From Candidatus Heimdallarchaeota archaeon (GTDB lineage: Archaea; Asgardarchaeota; Heimdallarchaeia; Heimdallarchaeales; Heimdallarchaeaceae), in NCBI GenBank assembly GCA_023139025.1, contig JAGLOH010000004.1:1-20412 (forward strand): DNA of 20,412 bases, given 5' to 3'. A model generated the notes under the pieces. It had not been told where the DNA came from, did no database searches, and saw nothing but the letters and a program-made list of their open reading frames with translations. Within the stretch, counting starts at the first letter, position 1, and every line of letters starts with the position of its first letter. This document shows positions 7,413 through 15,364 of this stretch, in pieces. Made by a program: the position numbers and the translations under genes.

Positions 7413-7558
7413 ATTTGTAACACTCTTCATTCTTGATGATTCAGTAGTTTGTTATCAAGTAAACATGTTATTTAAGGTTTGTGTCGGATGTAGAGAGAAT
7501 TCAGAAAAGAAATAGAAAAGTTCTACCTCTTTGGCAATATGTAAAGTTCATAAATTTA

Positions 7559-8128
7559 CTATATCATATTTTCTTTATCACATTTCTCACATGTAAGTAT
7601 AGAACCAGAAGGTAAATACACATCTGTTTTGGTTATAACATGACCACAATAACAAACATAGCCTTTCAATCTTGCGGGATTACCAAAAACTAAAGCATGC
7701 GCTGGTACATCCTTTGAAACTAGACTTCCTGCACCTATCATTGCATATTCTCCCACAGTTATTCCACACACTACAGTAGCATTAGCTCCTATCGAAGCAC
7801 CTTTTTTGACTAGGGTTGGTACTAACTCCCATTCAAGATTCGCAGCTCGTGGCAGGTAATCATTTGTAAAACAAACATGAGGACCAACAAATACATCATC
7901 CTCAAGAGTTACACCATGGTATACTGAAACGAAATTTTGTATCTTCACATTATCTCCAATCATAACCTCAAAATCAACAAAAACAGATTTTCCAAAGATA
8001 CAATTTTTTCCAATAGTTGCACCCTTTCTCACTTGTACTTGATGCCAAATTTTTGTTCCATCTCCAATTGTAACATCATCCTCAATAAAAGCTGTAGGAT
8101 GTACAAAATAACTCATGTTGTTATTCAT
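7559..8128 (-). CDS. Left-handed beta-helix sugar N-acetyltransferase, WbpD/WlbB-like
   Basis: 189 residues of hexapeptide-repeat acyltransferase. The opening HPTAFIEDDVTIGDGTKIWH and the later FTNDYLPRA and GNPARLKGYV are typical of WbpD/WlbB/WxcM-N enzymes, which use acetyl-CoA to acetylate the 3-amino group of UDP-2-acetamido-3-amino sugars (uronic acid or related). Repeats run from about residue 10 to 150; they form a trimer in known members. After the helix a small cysteine module follows, C159-x-C161 and C180-x2-C183, probably a zinc site, as in several family members. ATG at 8128 is the start, with GGAT about ten bases upstream; a second ATG four codons later is possible. Downstream of the E1-like gene by 46 bases on the same strand. 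The aminotransferase and dehydrogenase that would make its substrate are not in the window. Confidence 0.87.
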   Translation of the reverse strand: MNNNMSYFVHPTAFIEDDVTIGDGTKIWHQVQVRKGATIGKNCIFGKSVFVDFEVMIGDNVKIQNFVSVYHGVTLEDDVFVGPHVCFTNDYLPRAANLEWELVPTLVKKGASIGANATVVCGITVGEYAMIGAGSLVSKDVPAHALVFGNPARLKGYVCYCGHVITKTDVYLPSGSILTCEKCDKENMI

Positions 8129-8174
8129 ATTGTGAAATCCTAATCTTAAGATAAAAAACTTTACCTTGTTTTAT

Positions 8175-8930
8175 TTAGCTATTTCTTCTACAAATGCAAT
8201 TTACATCTCTCTCAACTTCGAAGGTTTCGAAGCTGTTGTATTGTAAATCAGCATGTAGTATTTTGTTAGTAAGTAGTTTATCTTTATCTTTGAAAACCAG
8301 ATATTTTATAGCTTCATTGGCTTCTATTAAACCAAAAAATCCTGCTGTTGTCCCCATAACTCCCTCTTCTCCAGTAGTGGGATAGGTACCAGGAGTGGGT
8401 ATTTCTTTGAAAACACATCTGTAACAAGCTGTTTCTTTAGGTAAAACGGTTATCATTTGTCCTTCAAACTGGAATACACCACCTATCACAAAAGGTACCC
8501 CCAATTTGATACACATATCATTTACAAGGAATTTTGTTTCAAAATTATCACTCGCTTCTACTACAAAATCATAACCAGAGATTATTTTTTCAGCATTGTT
8601 TTCATTAAGATGAGTATTATGTAATATTATTTCTATATCTGAATTGAGTTGAGAAAGTTTATTGAATGCTGAATCAGTTTTAGTTTTATTCAGATCAGTT
8701 TCATAATGTAAAATTTGACGATTTAAATTGGACAATTCAACTCTATCTTGATCTAGTAATCCTAAATTTCCAACCCCAGCTGAAGCTAAGTAATATACAA
8801 CGCTAGAACCTAACCCGCCTAAACCTATTACCAAAACTTTACTTGATTTTAGTGTTTTTTGACCCTCAATACCAATGTTTGAGATTATAATTTGACGATT
8901 GTATTTCTCTAATTCACCTTTACTAAGCAT
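8175..8930 (-). CDS. E1-like ATP-dependent adenylyltransferase, ThiF/MoeB/HesA family
   Basis: 251 residues. Members adenylate the C-terminal glycine of a ubiquitin-like sulphur carrier (MoaD, ThiS, SAMP) to start sulphur transfer to molybdopterin, thiamine or tRNA, or protein tagging. Visible: the N-terminal Y-N-R-Q (10-13) whose arginine reaches the partner active site, the nucleotide loop GLGGLGS (36-42), D60 and DRVELSNLNRQ (62-72) binding ATP, and EASDN (125-129). A zinc site is expected from C169/C172 and a second pair; here the second pair reads C245-x-C247 instead of C-x2-C. The crossover region GEEGVMGTTAGFFG (187-200) has no cysteine, so it probably makes only the adenylate and no thioester. 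No ubiquitin-like partner is visible nearby. Which pathway it serves (Moco, thiamine, tRNA thiolation or tagging) cannot be settled. Confidence 0.9.
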   Translation of the reverse strand: MLSKGELEKYNRQIIISNIGIEGQKTLKSSKVLVIGLGGLGSSVVYYLASAGVGNLGLLDQDRVELSNLNRQILHYETDLNKTKTDSAFNKLSQLNSDIEIILHNTHLNENNAEKIISGYDFVVEASDNFETKFLVNDMCIKLGVPFVIGGVFQFEGQMITVLPKETACYRCVFKEIPTPGTYPTTGEEGVMGTTAGFFGLIEANEAIKYLVFKDKDKLLTNKILHADLQYNSFETFEVERDVNCICRRNS

Positions 8931-9003
8931 TTTGAAATCAACTTACCTGTAAAACTTGAATTCAATAAATCTTTCTTATGATTAGTGAAAAACAGGAACT
9001 CTA

Positions 9004-9408
9004 CTAAATACTTGCTACGTATTCCTTTTCTATTAGTCTGCGAAACTCTTCTATTTTCACATGAAGTCTTTTAGCCTCTTTTTCTATAATATTGGGGAGT
9101 TTTTCATATCCTAATGCTTTTTCATAGCATTTTGAAAAATAATTGAGTTGAAAAACAAGCTGTACAATTCGTGCATATTGAAAAACTTGGTCAGGATTAG
9201 TCACTAATGCTACTTTCAAAGAAATCTCATTCTGCTCTTCAGGGCTCAAATCTATGTTTAATCCTTCACGATTACACTGATCAAATAACTTGTTGAGCAT
9301 AAGCCTACCTTTCTTCAAAACCCGAGCAAGGTCTTGTGCAACGTCAGAAAGACCTGGAACTTCTTTTCCTATTGTTTCTGCGCTCTCAGTTATACTTTCA
9401 AGATGCAT
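9004..9408 (-). CDS. Unknown helical protein (about 134 residues)
   Basis: I do not recognise this protein. It is soluble and predicted almost entirely alpha-helical, with heptad-like stretches (EVPGLSDVAQDLARVLKKGR, and a charged C-terminal helix from about residue 105). Two cysteines, no metal motif, no signal peptide. A GTG at 9417 opens the frame three codons earlier, but ATG 9408 is preferred: GTGGGA, which contains that GTG, sits as a ribosome binding site, and the promoter-like CTTATAAG is at the right distance. It lies downstream of the ribophorin I-like gene on the same strand but with a T-rich stretch and its own TATA box between them, so co-regulation with that gene is uncertain. 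The E1-like gene follows after 73 bases. Confidence 0.65.
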   Translation of the reverse strand: MHLESITESAETIGKEVPGLSDVAQDLARVLKKGRLMLNKLFDQCNREGLNIDLSPEEQNEISLKVALVTNPDQVFQYARIVQLVFQLNYFSKCYEKALGYEKLPNIIEKEAKRLHVKIEEFRRLIEKEYVASI

Positions 9409-9444
9409 GATTCCCACTTTAGTAAAATAAAAATCGCGGAGCTT

Positions 9445-9452
9445 CTTATAAG
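9445..9452 (-). promoter_or_regulatory. Likely TATA box of the helical protein gene
   Basis: CTTATAAG preceded on the minus strand by the purine-rich GAAAAAA (BRE-like). Spacing of about 40 bases to the ATG at 9408 fits a leader of roughly 15 bases. Confidence 0.5.
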
Positions 9453-9470
9453 TTTTTTCAGAATTAAGAT

Positions 9471-9491
9471 AAATAAAAATAAAAGAAAAAA
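9471..9491 (-). terminator. T-rich tract after the ribophorin I-like gene
   Basis: Beginning 12 bases past the stop of the ribophorin-like gene the minus strand reads T6-C-T4-A-T5-A-T3 with no hairpin, a typical archaeal U-tract terminator. It separates that gene from the next promoter. Confidence 0.45.
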
Positions 9492-9503
9492 GGGAATAAA
9501 GAA

Positions 9504-11597
9504 TTAAGGTTCTAAAAGCATTCTTAGGCTGATTAAGTGACCATTAATTTCGTTCTTTAGTTTCTCAATGGTTTGCTGCCTTTCTCGGAAGAGTTTCATA
9601 TATGACTCTCTGGTCATGTTCTTCTTGACCCTGTATTCTTGCTGAAGCATACGAAGATTTCTTCTTTCTTCGTAAAGTTTTCTTTCAGCAATCTCGATCC
9701 TTTGGACATATTCCTTATATCTTCCACCAAAAGCTATCAGAGATTCTTTTGTCTTCTTCAATTCTTCTTCCTCTATTCTTTGACGTTTCTCGAGTTTAGC
9801 AATCAAATCCTTGCCTGCTTTAGCCTTCAATTTCTTTGCAGCTAATTTTGACCTAGTTTCCCGTAATCTCTCACGTATAGATAGAATTTCTTCATATTGT
9901 TTAATAAATTCCTCAATTTCATCTACTGGAATAAATTCTTTATCCGATTCATCTACCGCCAAATCTTTAGCTTTCTTTGTTGACCACCTAATACCAAGAT
10001 AGATTGCAAAGACTACACCTACAACAATTACTTGTAATAAATAAGTAATCAATATGTTCAATCTCGAATAGCGGTAACTGATTATTACTGGAGCATTGTC
10101 ATTTCCTGAAAAAGTAGTAAACTTAAAACTCATAATACGTCTGAATCCAAGTGTAGTGAATTCGAATTTTTTGTCGTAACTTATATACATATCTTGATAG
10201 GGATCAGGATTATTGTATTGAATTTCTTGGTATACAGCTCCCTTAGGTAGAATAACATCTACTTTGAGTTCATCAATGGTCCAATTCACTATAGAACATG
10301 GCTCAAACGAAAACTTATAGTTAATTGAGCCTGTTTCTTTTGTTAAGAAGGTATCCAAAGGAACTCTATAAATTATGGTGAAGACCATTTGGTCCCCATA
10401 GAACAATGGTGTTCTTGGGAATATTACCAAGGCATCATGAAATGGAAAAACGCTAGGACGTTGATTATACGCCCCCGGAGTAAATATTTGATTCTCAACT
10501 TGATAAATTTGATTTAATGAACCTACTTCATCATATAGATCTATTACGGTTGCGTTTATTGGCATAATTATAGGAAAGGCGTTTAGAGCATATGGTTTTA
10601 GATCTATTTCATTATAATCATCTGGTTTCTTAGGACCAAGAAAAACTAACGTTTGAGATTCCGTTATCTTAACCAAACCAAAGGGATCAATTTCAATTTT
10701 TCGATATACATTAGATGATTTAAACAGAATTGTATTAGCAGGATTTTCTACATCGCCAGAAGCACTAACTGATGATAAATAGACGTTCAACATCAAATCA
10801 TCAGCATATGATTGAGTATAATTAAATGGTCCTCTAGTTATGTTAGACCACGTTAGAAGACCTTTTGCGGCATCAGTGATTAAGATTATACCTTCTGTAG
10901 AATTATTAGGAGTTACTGTATGCTCCGCATCGTCTAAGAAAATATCTCCTCCTTGCTTTTGTATCCAGGCTAATCCATCAACTATTGGAATATTGTTGAT
11001 CAAAGGATAAATTAATTCTTCATACTTGATTACTTGTTCATTGTTAAATATTGTATATGTATAAGGATATGCAAATTCAGTATAGACGTTGATGAAATAT
11101 TGAGCTCCTTGACCAATACTTGTTAGGTCTAGGTTAAATGGAACCGTGAAGGTTGTGTAATTAATGTATTTCTGAAAAGTATAAGTTCTCTTAGCAGTGG
11201 AGTTTCTTATACCTTCATATGATGCATTCGAAACACGGAAACTTGTAAATGTAATATTATCAACATGAATGTTAGGCAGAGTGTAATTGAAATATGTCAT
11301 CACGCTTTCATTCCCAATGATATTTACTTCAATAGAATCTATTAAACCCAGAGTGCCAAAAGTCTGCATTTCTACTGTTCTATTAACAACAGCAGTTGCG
11401 TTAAAACCATAGGTGTAATTAGATGAAAGGGAATAAACTTCTTCACTAATTGGGGGGATGGGATTGCTTAAATTGGTTGGTTCAGTTACCATGATATCGT
11501 TAGAGTAACCTTGAACTAAACCGGACATTGTTATTAATGACATTGAAATTACAACTAGTATAGTCAAAGTAAACATCGTACTTCTGATTTTCCTCAT
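9504..11597 (-). CDS. Ribophorin I (OST1)-like oligosaccharyltransferase subunit
   Basis: 697 residues, type I membrane protein. Signal peptide about 1-30 (basic MRKIR, hydrophobic 9-28), ectodomain about 31-513, one membrane span 514-536, then a cytosolic Lys/Glu-rich coiled coil about 556-690. It follows human ribophorin I (about 607 residues) along its length: VYRKIEIDPFGLVKITE (298-314) against TRVIEVSHWGNIAVEE; PRTPLFYGDQ (394-403) against PRFPLFGGWK; DELKVDVILPKGAVYQEI (442-459) against DSLTVKIILPEGAKNIEI; a T-x-E/I-x-Y...K/R-x-x-x-x-K/E end (662-695) against KKDTYIENEKLISGKR. Human residues are from memory. In eukaryotes this is a non-catalytic OST subunit for N-glycosylation, which can contact the ribosome through its cytosolic end. 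The ectodomain carries 16 N-X-S/T sequons. No STT3 gene is in the window. Divergent from deoC; the ATG is preceded by GAGGT and a TATA box. Confidence 0.82.
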   Translation of the reverse strand: MRKIRSTMFTLTILVVISMSLITMSGLVQGYSNDIMVTEPTNLSNPIPPISEEVYSLSSNYTYGFNATAVVNRTVEMQTFGTLGLIDSIEVNIIGNESVMTYFNYTLPNIHVDNITFTSFRVSNASYEGIRNSTAKRTYTFQKYINYTTFTVPFNLDLTSIGQGAQYFINVYTEFAYPYTYTIFNNEQVIKYEELIYPLINNIPIVDGLAWIQKQGGDIFLDDAEHTVTPNNSTEGIILITDAAKGLLTWSNITRGPFNYTQSYADDLMLNVYLSSVSASGDVENPANTILFKSSNVYRKIEIDPFGLVKITESQTLVFLGPKKPDDYNEIDLKPYALNAFPIIMPINATVIDLYDEVGSLNQIYQVENQIFTPGAYNQRPSVFPFHDALVIFPRTPLFYGDQMVFTIIYRVPLDTFLTKETGSINYKFSFEPCSIVNWTIDELKVDVILPKGAVYQEIQYNNPDPYQDMYISYDKKFEFTTLGFRRIMSFKFTTFSGNDNAPVIISYRYSRLNILITYLLQVIVVGVVFAIYLGIRWSTKKAKDLAVDESDKEFIPVDEIEEFIKQYEEILSIRERLRETRSKLAAKKLKAKAGKDLIAKLEKRQRIEEEELKKTKESLIAFGGRYKEYVQRIEIAERKLYEERRNLRMLQQEYRVKKNMTRESYMKLFRERQQTIEKLKNEINGHLISLRMLLEP

Positions 11598-11644
11598 AAA
11601 TGAAACCTCGTGTTTCTAATCTTTGTGCCAATGAGGAGGAATGA

Positions 11645-11654
11645 TTTTAAATAT
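11645..11654 (-). promoter_or_regulatory. Likely TATA box of the ribophorin I-like gene
   Basis: ATATTTAAAA on the minus strand centred about 52 bases ahead of the ATG at 11597, giving a leader of some 25 bases containing GAGGT. Located in the 220-base divergent gap shared with deoC. Confidence 0.45.
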
Positions 11655-11772
11655 TTTGGCTTCTTATACATTTTATTTTTTTAAATTCAAATCCTAGCAC
11701 TTTTGAAAATAGGATAAAACTTTGATTAGAGAGTTTAAAATAAAAATCTGTAGTAAAAAAGTCAACTAACGC

Positions 11773-11781
11773 ATATAAATA
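11773..11781 (+). promoter_or_regulatory. Likely TATA box of the deoC-mutS-mutL unit
   Basis: ATATAAATA on the plus strand about 45 bases ahead of the first possible start of deoC. Transcription would begin near 11803, leaving a short AT-rich leader without a visible ribosome binding site. No other good promoter is seen before mutS or mutL. Confidence 0.55.
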
Positions 11782-11817
11782 CAAAACATTCGGAATATTT
11801 TTGTATTTTCAATATAT

Positions 11818-12642
11818 TTGTATATTGTGTATTCCCTAAAAATATCTCCTGAAAAACTTGCACGTATGATTGATCATACAAATCTTAAGGCATTTGCTAC
11901 AAAGAAAGACATTAGCAAATTGTGTGAAGAAGCACTAAAATACAATTTTGCTGCTGTTTGTGTTAATTCTGAACATATATCCTTTTGTAGAGAAATTCTA
12001 AAAAAATCTGAAGTTAATATTGCAGCAGTTGTTGGCTTTCCATTGGGAGCTTCTACATCAAAAACAAAAGAAACTGAAACTTTGGAAGCAATTAGTTATG
12101 GTGCAAATGAAATCGATATGGTTATGGACATAGGTAGTTTTAGAGAAAATAACTATTTCGCTGTAGGTAAGGATATCAGCAGAGTAGTTCAAGCTGCAGA
12201 TGGTGTAATTGTAAAAGTGATATTAGAAACAGGATTTCTAACTGATGACCAAATTGTTAAAGCCAGTCAAATTTCGAAAAGTTCAGGTGCTCATTACGTA
12301 AAAACATCGACAGGTTTTGGACCGATGGGAGCTTTTATTGATCACATTGCTCTTATGCGACAAGCTGTTGGTAAAGATCTAAGCGTAAAAGCAGCAGGGG
12401 GAATAAAAACTGCAAGGACCGCTGTACGACTGGTTAATGCAAGTGCAGACAGATTAGGTGCTAGTGCTGGAGTTGCCATAATAAATCAACTGAAGAAAAT
12501 TATTGAAGAAGGAGGATGGTTCTACTCAAGCGAAGATAATCCCGAAGATATATACTCTTGGGGTGCAGCAGATCCTAAGAAACAACCAAAAGATGTATAT
12601 GATTTTTATATTCAAAAGAAAAAAGAATTTAAGAGAAGATAG
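11818..12642 (+). CDS. deoC: Deoxyribose-phosphate aldolase
   Basis: Class I aldolase that splits 2-deoxyribose 5-phosphate into acetaldehyde and glyceraldehyde 3-phosphate in deoxynucleoside breakdown. Residues counted from TTG 11818: MIDHTNLK (17-24), GFPLGAST (73-80), EIDMVMDIG with D100 and D104, VIVKVILE with K133, the Schiff-base lysine K162 in YVKTSTGFG, and the second catalytic lysine K191 in VKAAGGIKT. All catalytic residues are present. The start is TTG 11818 or GTG 11827; neither has a ribosome binding site and the conserved part begins near residue 8. At 274 residues it is some 40-45 longer than usual archaeal enzymes; the extra C-terminal part (about 231-274, WFYSSEDNPEDIYSWG...) is hydrophilic and aromatic-rich. 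First gene of a unit with mutS, 15 bases later. Confidence 0.95.
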   Translation: MYIVYSLKISPEKLARMIDHTNLKAFATKKDISKLCEEALKYNFAAVCVNSEHISFCREILKKSEVNIAAVVGFPLGASTSKTKETETLEAISYGANEIDMVMDIGSFRENNYFAVGKDISRVVQAADGVIVKVILETGFLTDDQIVKASQISKSSGAHYVKTSTGFGPMGAFIDHIALMRQAVGKDLSVKAAGGIKTARTAVRLVNASADRLGASAGVAIINQLKKIIEEGGWFYSSEDNPEDIYSWGAADPKKQPKDVYDFYIQKKKEFKRR

Positions 12643-12657
12643 CTAAAGAGAGTAGAA

Positions 12658-15315
12658 ATGATGAAGCGTTTTGATGATAGAAAGCTTATGCCTAAACTAA
12701 CCCCAATGATGCAACAATGGCAGGATATTAAGAAACAATATTCTGAATATATCATATTTTTCAGAGCGGGGGATTTCTATGAAACATTTAATGAAGATGC
12801 ACAAGTGGCTTCTCGAGTTCTTAATATTACTCTCACAGCTCGCACACTAGGAGAAAAGAAATTTCCTTTAGCAGGTGTTCCATATCATGCGGTGGATGCA
12901 TATATTGCCAAAATGGTAGAAAATGGGTACAAAGTTGCAATGGTTGAACAATTGGAGGATCCGCAAACAACTAAGAAAATTGTAAAAAGAGGAGTTGTGC
13001 AATTAATCTCCAGAGGAACAATCACTTTACCAGAATCTCTAGCAAAGGGGCATAATAATTACTTAGCAACAATTTACAAGGAAGGAAATTTGATAGGTCT
13101 TTCAGCTCTAGATTTATCTACAGGTGAGTTTTTAGTTACAGATTTTGAAGGTGAAAAAGCAAAGAATTTACTAGAAGTAGAATTAACCCGCCTTAACCCA
13201 TCAGAAATCATAGTAACCCAAGAATTCTGGGCAAAACTTAATATCTATTTTAATCAGCAAAAGTGTACTATCACATATAGAGATGATTATTTTTTTGATA
13301 TTGAGCAAGGACTTCAGAATCTTCGTAGATTATTCGATGTTCTAAGCTTGGATGGATATGGAGTAAATGAATACGTTCCTTCGATAGGAGCAGCAGGAGC
13401 TACTCTCAAATACATTAAAGAAACTCAAATGAGAGAAAATTTTCCAAATATCACAAAAATCAGTCAAATCAAGAGTCAAGACCATATGTTACTTGATTTC
13501 AGTACTATTAGAAATCTTGAACTGATAGAAAATTTACGTGACAGAACAGAATATGGAACACTGAGGCAAGTTCTTGACAACACTAAAACACCAGGGGGAT
13601 CAAGATTGCTCACAACATGGATACTACGTCCTAGTCTCAATCTTTCAATAATTCAAGAGAGAATTGATGCAACGGAAGAATTATCCTCTGATTCAGTATC
13701 TAGAGAAGAATTGAGAAACATACTTGGAAGAATGAGCGATATTGAACGCTTGATAGGAAGAATATGTCTTGGAAGAAGTAAACCACGAGATTTAACCGCT
13801 TTGAAAAGTTCATTGGAATTGATACCAGATATTAAATCAGTTCTTTCAGAATTCAAAGCATCTCTCATAAAAGATATCAAAAAGAATATTGATCCATTGC
13901 CAGAAGTGGTAAATATAGTCGCTACAGGAATTGAAGACGAAGTTCCCGTGAGTATTAAAGATGGTAATGTTATTAGAGACGGATATAATGAAGAGCTGGA
14001 CGAGCTAAGGAAAATACAAAGAGGGGGAAAATCATTTCTTACTTCTTTGGAAGCAAGAGAGAAAGTTCGAACTGGAATAAAGACTTTAAAGATTCGTTAC
14101 AACAAAGTATTTGGCTATTATATTGAAGTCCCAAAGGCCTCAGTAGTTAATGTCCCTCAAGAATATGAAAGAAAACAAACACTTGTGAATGCTGAGAGAT
14201 ATATTACCACAGAACTAAAGGAATATGAAGAAAAGATTCTAAACGCTGAAGAAAAAATACTAGTTTTAGAAGAAGAATTATTCGACCAATTGTTGGAGGA
14301 AATAACTCAATATGCCACACCAATCCAACAAAATGCCAATTACTGTGCAGTAATTGATGTTATAGGAACCTTTGCACAAAATGCAGTGTATTATGATTAC
14401 TCAAAGCCAGAAATTACTAAAGAAAGCATTATTGAAATAAAGGACGGGAGACATCCTGTTGTTGAAAGACTATTGGAACAAACATCCTTTATTCCTAATG
14501 ATACATTACTGAAAAATGATTCAGAAAGAATATTAATTATCACAGGTCCAAACATGGGAGGAAAAAGTACATTACTGAGACAAGTTGCTTTAGTAGTTTT
14601 AATGGCTCAAATTGGTAGTTTTGTACCTGCAAGCTTTGCAAGAATCGGACTAACTGATAGAATTTTTACAAGAATAGGTGCTCATGATGTTTTAGTAGAA
14701 AATCGTTCAACATTCATGGTAGAAATGTATGAATGTGCTAATATCCTCAATAATGCTACAGAAAAAAGCTTAGTGATTCTAGATGAAGTTGGTAGAGGAA
14801 CATCAACATATGATGGGGTTGCCATAGCTTGGTCAATAACAGAATACCTTCATGATCATATTGGTAAGAATGGACCACGAACACTTTTTGCAACACACTA
14901 TCATGAGTTAATAGAACTGGAAGAAAAAATGCCTAGAATAAAAAATTATCATGTCTCTATCAAGAATGTTAATGGAGATATTCACTTTCTCTACAAGGTG
15001 AAAGAAGGAGGAATAAGTGAGAGTTTTGGAATTCATGTTGCTTCACTAGCAGGATTACCAGAAGACGTTATCTCAAATGCAGATAATCGCTTATCATTAT
15101 TACATGAACAAGAGTTAGAAAAAAGTACCACAAAGAAAAGTGAAACTATTAAGACTAAATCTTCAAAATCAAAAGTTTCTACTATTTATTCAGCATATGA
15201 AGAAATTGTTGAGAATGTTTCTAGATTGAATTTAGAAGATACAACACCAGTAGAAGCATTCAATATCCTAAATGATTTAGTTAAGAAAAGTAAAAAAACT
15301 CTGAAAGAGAAATAA
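12658..15315 (+). CDS. mutS: DNA mismatch repair protein MutS
   Basis: 885-residue MutS1-type protein that recognises mispaired bases and, with ATP, recruits MutL. Domains in order: mismatch-binding domain with the F-x-E motif (F40, E42 in GDFYETF), connector, lever/clamp domains with core helices (about 260-560), and the ABC-type ATPase with Walker A GPNMGGKST (630-638), Walker B LVILDE (D709, E710), the signature region EVGRGTSTYDG and the switch ATHYHE. The end has a Lys/Ser-rich linker (about 820-845) and a short helix similar to the MutS C-terminal dimer/tetramer region. Length is close to bacterial MutS (about 850-880). Two ATG codons follow each other; the first is taken. Most archaea lack MutS1 and MutL and many rely on NucS/EndoMS, so this pair points to transfer from bacteria or to a lineage that kept it. 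Confidence 0.97.
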   Translation: MMKRFDDRKLMPKLTPMMQQWQDIKKQYSEYIIFFRAGDFYETFNEDAQVASRVLNITLTARTLGEKKFPLAGVPYHAVDAYIAKMVENGYKVAMVEQLEDPQTTKKIVKRGVVQLISRGTITLPESLAKGHNNYLATIYKEGNLIGLSALDLSTGEFLVTDFEGEKAKNLLEVELTRLNPSEIIVTQEFWAKLNIYFNQQKCTITYRDDYFFDIEQGLQNLRRLFDVLSLDGYGVNEYVPSIGAAGATLKYIKETQMRENFPNITKISQIKSQDHMLLDFSTIRNLELIENLRDRTEYGTLRQVLDNTKTPGGSRLLTTWILRPSLNLSIIQERIDATEELSSDSVSREELRNILGRMSDIERLIGRICLGRSKPRDLTALKSSLELIPDIKSVLSEFKASLIKDIKKNIDPLPEVVNIVATGIEDEVPVSIKDGNVIRDGYNEELDELRKIQRGGKSFLTSLEAREKVRTGIKTLKIRYNKVFGYYIEVPKASVVNVPQEYERKQTLVNAERYITTELKEYEEKILNAEEKILVLEEELFDQLLEEITQYATPIQQNANYCAVIDVIGTFAQNAVYYDYSKPEITKESIIEIKDGRHPVVERLLEQTSFIPNDTLLKNDSERILIITGPNMGGKSTLLRQVALVVLMAQIGSFVPASFARIGLTDRIFTRIGAHDVLVENRSTFMVEMYECANILNNATEKSLVILDEVGRGTSTYDGVAIAWSITEYLHDHIGKNGPRTLFATHYHELIELEEKMPRIKNYHVSIKNVNGDIHFLYKVKEGGISESFGIHVASLAGLPEDVISNADNRLSLLHEQELEKSTTKKSETIKTKSSKSKVSTIYSAYEEIVENVSRLNLEDTTPVEAFNILNDLVKKSKKTLKEK

Positions 15316-15364
15316 CAACAAATATTGCTTTAATTACCTCAAAACAAAGAACATCTGTGATTCT

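Noticed and set aside
7937..8143. Plus-strand frame antisense to the sugar acetyltransferase
   Set aside because: Hexapeptide-repeat genes often leave the opposite strand open; no family-like sequence and no start signals.
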